From Herbiconiux gentiana (lineage in GTDB: Bacteria > Actinomycetota > Actinomycetes > Actinomycetales > Microbacteriaceae), in assembly GCF_024978135.1 (NCBI RefSeq), contig NZ_JANTEZ010000003.1:62001-126000 (forward strand): a stretch of 64,000 bases of DNA, written 5' to 3'. Of the stretch, positions 61,762 to 64,000 are shown one piece after another. The first letter of the stretch is position 1; each line of letters opens with the position of its first letter. Position numbers and translations under genes: made by a program. Under the pieces are notes generated by a model. The model made no database searches. It saw only the letters and a list, made by a program, of their open reading frames with translations, and was not told the origin of the DNA.

Positions 61762-62127
61762 TCAGCGCTTGAGGGCGCGGATGATGCGGGCCAGGGCGTG
61801 GCCCGTGGTCCAGACGAGGGGGATCGCCACCGCGGCGAGCGCCACGACGTTCGGCTGGAAGACCGCGGTTCCGCCCGAGGCCACGTACGCTCCGATCGGG
61901 ATGGTCGCCCCGCCCCCGCCGAAGCCCTCGCCGCCGGCGTCGCCCGCCGCGATGCGTTCGGTGACGGTGCCGGGCGAGGAGGCGGTGCCGGTGCCACCGC
62001 CGAAGCCCGACCAGGCGAGCGCGACGGGCACGATGGTGGCGCCGTCAATCTCGACGGGGGCGCCGTACGCGGCGTCGATGCCGAGCTTCTTCAGGGAGTC
62101 GGTCAGGGTTTCCACGAGGTCGGCCAT
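61762..62127 (-). CDS. GerW/YtfJ family protein
   Basis: The 121-residue protein begins [20 protein letters not shown]. It matches the GerW (YtfJ) family: a short helix, then [20 protein letters not shown], a Gly-rich stretch ([14 protein letters not shown] and GEGFGGGGA) and [20 protein letters not shown]-terminal hydrophobic segment ([20 protein letters not shown]) ends in basic residues. In Bacillus the protein acts in spore germination, but homologues are widespread in non-sporulating Actinobacteria with unknown function. It is divergent from glgX. Confidence 0.87.
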   Translation of the reverse strand: MADLVETLTDSLKKLGIDAAYGAPVEIDGATIVPVALAWSGFGGGTGTASSPGTVTERIAAGDAGGEGFGGGGATIPIGAYVASGGTAVFQPNVVALAAVAIPLVWTTGHALARIIRALKR

Positions 62128-62252
62128 GGGGCAACGCTACAGCGCGGGTGGCGGCGGGTACAGAGCCCGCTCGATGTGGAGCGTCGGCGAGAAACCGGTA
62201 CGGTGAGGGCCGACCGTGCACGACGTCACCACCCCCACCACGAGGAGACCAG

Positions 62253-64000
<1,748 letters not shown>

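Overview
The window reads as ordinary chromosome from a GC-rich actinobacterium. High-GC codon use, GTG starts with 4-base GTGA overlaps, leaderless genes, paired clpP1/clpP2, a RamB-type regulator, F420-type and mycothiol-type enzymes and a cydABDC operon all point to Actinomycetota. The frequent GGATGC/GCATCC motif and general gene content suggest Microbacteriaceae, which is inference. I see no transposase, integrase, phage module, CRISPR array or rRNA. Coding density is high and no stretch over 300 bases lacks a gene.

Layout. 1-5526 (minus): leuS, comEA and comEC (comEC runs off the left edge). 5804-6583: a class IV aminotransferase. 6642-12521 (minus): cydABDC, cytochrome bd oxidase and its assembly ABC exporter, with a palindromic operator candidate inside the cydA promoter. 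12656-13356: a possible leader peptide and a DedA protein. 13374-17296 (minus): a compatible-solute ABC importer behind a TetR regulator. 17395-21861: an App1-type phosphatase, a RamB-like regulator and the divergent pckG. 21986-25349: valS, a GNAT acetyltransferase and a small acidic protein. 25384-27128: a GntR/FCD regulator divergent from acdS, a true ACC deaminase by its residues, which suggests a plant-associated lifestyle. 27207-31505 (minus): tig, clpP1, clpP2 and clpX, followed by tRNA-Pro and tRNA-Gly. 31893-36447: small membrane proteins, an LLM oxidoreductase, a nitroreductase and dps with iron-box-like sites. 36499-40989 (minus): amidohydrolase, paiB-like, nei-like, rpiB and a mycothiol-nitroreductase relative, divergent from pepN. 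43676-49125: mscS, glbO, an FAD dehydrogenase and two thioesterases. 49133-52651 (minus): ettA, a lipoprotein, a second ssb and msrA. 52725-56879: small unknown genes, tRNA-Arg, orn, tRNA-His, a minimal zincin and a PBP-like protein lacking key motifs. 56943-60690 (minus): a thiamine/HMP ECF transporter (YkoE-YkoD-YkoC order) under a TPP riboswitch, with a small P-loop kinase. 60771-64000: a DUF559 protein, a GerW/YtfJ-like protein and the start of glgX.

Much of the middle (valS, clp/tig, nei-rpiB-Rv2466c-pepN, glbO, ettA, ssbB, orn-tRNA-His) follows gene order I recall from Mycobacterium tuberculosis Rv2448c-Rv2511, so it looks like an old conserved actinobacterial backbone. I did not find a clearly new multi-gene system. 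The most interesting points are the acdS/GntR pair, a set of leaderless promoters including a 7-codon leader peptide before dedA, several family members that lost key residues (PBP-like, Rv2466c-like, Nei-like, SSB), a TPP riboswitch with a visible Shine-Dalgarno-sequestering hairpin, and a GGATGC motif that overrides codon preference.
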